Shown: in pieces, positions 13,920 through 16,625 of the stretch
How the letters are laid out: every line of letters starts with the position of its first letter
Numbering within the stretch: position 1 is the first letter of the stretch
Origin: Saccoglossus kowalevskii
Lineage: Eukaryota > Hemichordata > Enteropneusta > Harrimaniidae
DNA: 16,625 bases
Direction of reading: 5' to 3'
Assembly: GCF_000003605.2 (NCBI RefSeq)
Contig: NW_003107099.1
Location: 62,370-78,994, forward strand
Program-made: the position numbers and the translations under genes
The notes under the pieces: model-generated
What the model saw: only the letters and a program-made list of their open reading frames with translations
What the model was told of the DNA's origin: nothing
The model's database searches: none

Positions 13920-16625
13920 GTGAGGGAAACACTTATTAAGATTTGGTAGTTGTCAGTATGTCAGCAAAGCTTTTCAAAACCACCGTATTTGTCGCTACTG
14001 CTTGGAGCAATTTGTGGGTCACCTGATTTCACTTGTCACATGTCATGGCAAAACAAAAGTTCTCGTCCATTTTGCATACAACACTAATTTTGGTGAAAAG
14101 AATTTTTCTTTATTTTTGACCTATTACTTGTAATATTTAAAATTTCAATGATTGTTGAAACACGGAATCGTTAATATTAACTTAAATAAGCCAAACAAAT
14201 GTTCTTCCAATTGCGTCGGCATCGCTTGTGATAATATACCGGTATTTAATAACCCTGGGTCTACAGCGTGTCAGAGTGGATATATTTACATTCAGTCGTC
14301 GGATGGCATATCTACCCAAGCACAAACATGATAAACAATCAAACTTCTAATTTGGCGCAGTTTGGTTAAATTCACGACTACGTACAGGGAATTAAAGTTA
14401 GCATGGTTTTATGCCCATCCCATTTTGCTACATGTCGGTGTTGAGTAGACAGGCAATGTTCGTATGTGAGTATCGCCCTCTTTGACGCATCGTTTTATAC
14501 ATGTATACACAGTCCCTCAACAACTGGTTGGGGAACGCTAATACCTCTTTTGTCTCCATGTGTGTTTTATATTTATGAAATTGTTAATTCATTAATTCGT
14601 CTACTGCAAGTCTACTTTGCTATTAACATAAAATTAGCATATGGTATGACATAATTTTTAACAAGAGCCTTCTTGATTCACATGTACGCATGCGTATACT
14701 CTTTGTTTTGATTTTTACTACAAAGTGAGAGACGGTACTTTATTTACCAAAATGTGGGAAAACGCTGAGGATTTTGTTGATTTTGATGACAGGGATATCG
14801 ATAGGAATGATATATTAGAAGAGGGACCAGAGTACGTTGCTGCTGAATGCATGAAAGAAGGCGACAACTTTAAGATGGAGACTTTGACTCAGCCATCCAT
14901 TCTGTCAGGGGCGCAAAAAGCCTATCGAGCATAGTTTATGTGTTTATAAGTTTGATAAAAGAAAAAAAAAGAAAAAAAAATGAACACAGCAGCCATAAAA
15001 ACAGCATTGGACACTTTTTTGAACTTCCACTTTAAAATTAATTTTAATAAAATAATAGTTCAAGTCAGGAAAAGAGTGTTTGGAGGGTTGTTAAGATCAG
15101 TTATTCTCAGTATAACATCGACTAAGGTCGTTTGAATCTTGCTTCGTGGGTAAATACGAGTATCTAAAGTATCTAATGGGGCAAAACTAACAGTAAAATA
15201 GTCAACTGAAATTAACCCATTAATTCTGCTTCTACAAAATTTAATATAAATTGGGGAACAACTTAAATATTGAACTACAAAAGTATGATGGCTGTGATCG
15301 TTTTAGATATAGAAACACTATAATGAGTTATAGACCCCAAGATGCTATGACGTCATCGATTTCACTCTACTGCAACACGCACTGTTACCAGTGATTGGGG
15401 GATTAACACCTTAAAACAAACCGGTTTCCTAACCGGTTGTTGAGGGACTGTGATGTATACTACAAACCTGATAGCTGAAAAAAATTCTTCTCTTAATAGG
15501 GCTCAATGTTAACTTTTAAATTCACTGAAATGTATGTTGCCTATATATTTAGTCTGTTAAACCATGTGAGTCACAATTGAGTTGTCCAAATATAAATTTT
15601 ACTTATGCTATATTACTACCCTAACCAAGTAGCTCGAAAAACATTGTACAACTTGGTACTGATATCAGTCTGCAGGTGTATTTTGTTGTTTCTGCTTGTG
15701 AATATATTGCCTTGGAAATCTGGTTAAATTATTGTTTTAGTAGTAGAACATTAATAACTAATTAATATTTAATTAAAAACATTTTTTTTATTAATTTAAT
15801 ACTCATTAAATTTTATTTTTTGAAAGTAGTTCGCCAGTCAGGTTGCTTAGTATTAAAATATAGTCCAGGTACATGTACATGTAATATTTATGACGAAATT
15901 TGCATAGATGTCATAGTACTGTATCTTCTCATTTATTTCACAGAAGCTCCACAGAGTGTGCTAAAAGACATCAAAGTAGTGGAAAGTGCTGGTGGCTATG
16001 GTTACAAAGACAGTGCCAAAATAAATACGCCATCTAGTAACCGTTTCATTTACTGGTAAGTAACATCTTATTAACACATCCTTTCTTGTGTCCAGTTGAA
16101 AGTGCAAATTGTGCAAAAACTATAACACTAAAAAAACAATTCTTGTATTGTGCTATAGATATTTTGGGATAAAATTAAGCTGATTCATTCTGAAGAACAT
16201 TCTCAGTATAGTATGACGAGATGATTTAATCTTTATAGAGAAAAAAAAAAATCAATCTTCTTGATTGATAATCAGTTTGTGAATGTATTGTACTAAAATG
16301 TTTAAATTAGCATGTACATTTACATTTATAACCGGTATTGTGTTGTTGGTTACTTTTTATTAAATTTGAATATGCTGTTTTTATTAAAGTTTTTTTTTTT
16401 ATTTGTACATGTATATATATGTAGGCATAACAACCAAGATGTAATAGAGCTTATAGAATTATCTCTGGATCAAATCTATCTGGCAATGCTGTGCGTCTAC
16501 AGTTTCCTGACTCACAAGTTTTGCCTGGAATCACAGTACATGAGAGCCGTACCAATGTGATCATCTTAGTAGCTACTGTTTGCAGCGTACATCGATTGGT
16601 ATTCCCACATCCCAATAAATTGCAA
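13838..16625 (+). CDS. NUP160: NUP160 homolog, 5' part (three exons, runs off the window)
   Basis: NUP160 is a scaffold of the Y (Nup107-160) complex of the nuclear pore. The visible exons are 13838-13919, 15944-16055 and 16425 to beyond 16625, covering about the first 125 residues of a protein of roughly 1,400. They align in order with the human N-terminus: an acidic start, KELTVHTG, VVESAGGYGYKDSAKI, NRFIYW, IELIELSLDQ, then in a shifted frame LSGNAVRLQFPDS, VLPGITVHE, RTNVIILVATVCSVHRL and VFPHPNKLQ. This is the start of the N-terminal beta-propeller. Exon 3 carries an apparent single-base deletion in the A run at 16472-16474 (CAAAT where CAAAAT is expected). Unshifted, the frame stops at 16558-16560. 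Identification is firm; whether the break is real is open. Confidence 0.9.
13920..14500 (+). other. NUP160 intron 1, 5' part, no gene
   Basis: Unique-looking AT-rich intron sequence before the transposon. Nothing else recognised. Confidence 0.6.
14501..15460. mobile_element. DNA transposon copy in NUP160 intron 1, ~944 bp between 8-bp direct repeats
   Basis: Inverted ends at 14508-14532 (CACAGTCCCTCAACAAC, then TGGTTGGG) and 15428-15452 match at 23 of 25 positions. ATGTATAC occurs directly outside both ends (14501-14508 and 15453-15460); its last C overlaps the left end by one base. An 8-bp duplication suggests hAT- or P-type insertion; the family is not recognised. An unidentified reading frame (14677-14934) and an A-rich tract (14959-14980) lie inside. 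At under 1 kb it is too short to be autonomous. Confidence 0.7.
14677..14934 (+). other. Unidentified acidic reading frame or cryptic exon inside the transposon
   Basis: The frame is open from 14677 to TAG 14932-14934. The coding-like part from 14726 contains DGTLFTKMWENAEDFVDFDD, then RDIDRNDILEEGPEYVA and METLTQPSILSGAQ. It lacks an ATG at a sensible place; GTG at 14725 is not a credible eukaryotic start. A polypyrimidine-rich tract and ...actacaaag make an acceptor at 14724-14725, so it could be a terminal exon. The acidic FVDFDD block recalls C-termini of pogo/Tigger transposases, but that is a weak resemblance. GATAAA and an A-rich run follow the stop, which could be a retrocopy tail. 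The product is not identified. Confidence 0.4.
15461..15943 (+). other. NUP160 intron 1, 3' part, no gene
   Basis: Very AT-rich (TTAATTAA-like runs at 15750-15820), ending in ctcatttatttcacag, with AG at 15942-15943. Confidence 0.65.
15944..16055 (+). CDS. NUP160: NUP160 exon 2
   Basis: Joined in phase 1 to exon 1. It encodes EAPQSVLKDIKVVESAGG, then YGYKDSAKI and SNRFIYW, with the Trp codon split by the next intron (TACTG|gtaagt). It matches the human ESAGGFYYVESGKL...NRFIHW segment. Confidence 0.9.
16425..16625 (+). CDS. NUP160: NUP160 exon 3, partial, with an apparent one-base deletion
   Basis: Begins after tatatatatgtag with HNNQDVIELIELSLDQ, up to codon CAA 16471-16473. The continuation is open for exactly 50 codons to the window end only in the frame starting at 16476, where it matches the NUP160 family (AVRLQFPDS, VIILVATV, HRLVFPHP). 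One A is therefore missing relative to an intact gene. The window ends inside this exon. Confidence 0.88.

Noticed and set aside
15348-15355. Palindromic TGACGTCA (CRE)
   Set aside because: A single 8-bp site inside a transposon, far from a promoter, is not enough to call regulation.
1-16625. tRNA, rRNA or CRISPR arrays
   Set aside because: No tRNA B-box pattern, rRNA-like block or spaced repeat array was recognised by eye. A tRNA scan could still find a degenerate copy.

Overview
The window is animal nuclear DNA. It is AT-rich, its genes are split by GT-AG introns, and most of it is intergenic or intronic sequence full of small transposon remnants. Three conserved metazoan genes can be read. 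Their divergence from human proteins recalled from memory, together with the dense small transposons, suggests a marine invertebrate such as a lophotrochozoan or an invertebrate deuterostome. The phylum cannot be fixed from sequence alone.

Layout. 1-355 is a tandem array of a ~118 bp unit that begins outside the window. 356-3700 is upstream and probable 5'UTR-intron sequence with a foldback element (794-903) and a 0.55 kb inverted-repeat element (1098-1650). A GLRX2-type glutaredoxin lies on the + strand in two coding exons (3745-3981 and 5356-5466), with a TA-flanked MITE in its intron. Its 3'UTR holds a 62-nt stem-loop and a poly(A) signal at 6109. 6154-6628 holds two further small elements, one with TTAA target sites and one with a 10-bp direct repeat. 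7583-8078 is a complete solo LTR with a 5-bp target-site duplication, two perfect heat-shock elements and a TATA box. 8084-9550 has no gene but holds diverged repeats and a cluster of CTAGTAAA octamers.

On the - strand, 13518 to 10129 is a seven-exon ZCCHC17 (pNO40) gene with an S1 domain, a CCHC zinc knuckle and a basic tail. Its last exon hits a stop, and a 187-codon HRRDSE-rich frame lies just beyond it in another phase (10114-9551). Head-to-head with it, 319 bp away across a probable bidirectional promoter, NUP160 starts at 13838 (+). Two intact exons and most of a third are visible, and the third carries an apparent one-base deletion near 16472-16474. NUP160 intron 1 contains a ~0.94 kb inverted-repeat transposon (14509-15452) with an unidentified acidic reading frame.

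Roles. GLRX2 is a thiol/glutathione oxidoreductase, ZCCHC17 an RNA-binding nucleolar or splicing-linked protein, and NUP160 a Y-complex nuclear pore scaffold. They do not form a pathway; the only regulatory link suggested is the shared ZCCHC17/NUP160 promoter. The most notable features are the solo LTR with heat-shock elements, the broken or alternatively spliced ZCCHC17 tail, and the exon-like frame inside the NUP160 intron transposon.
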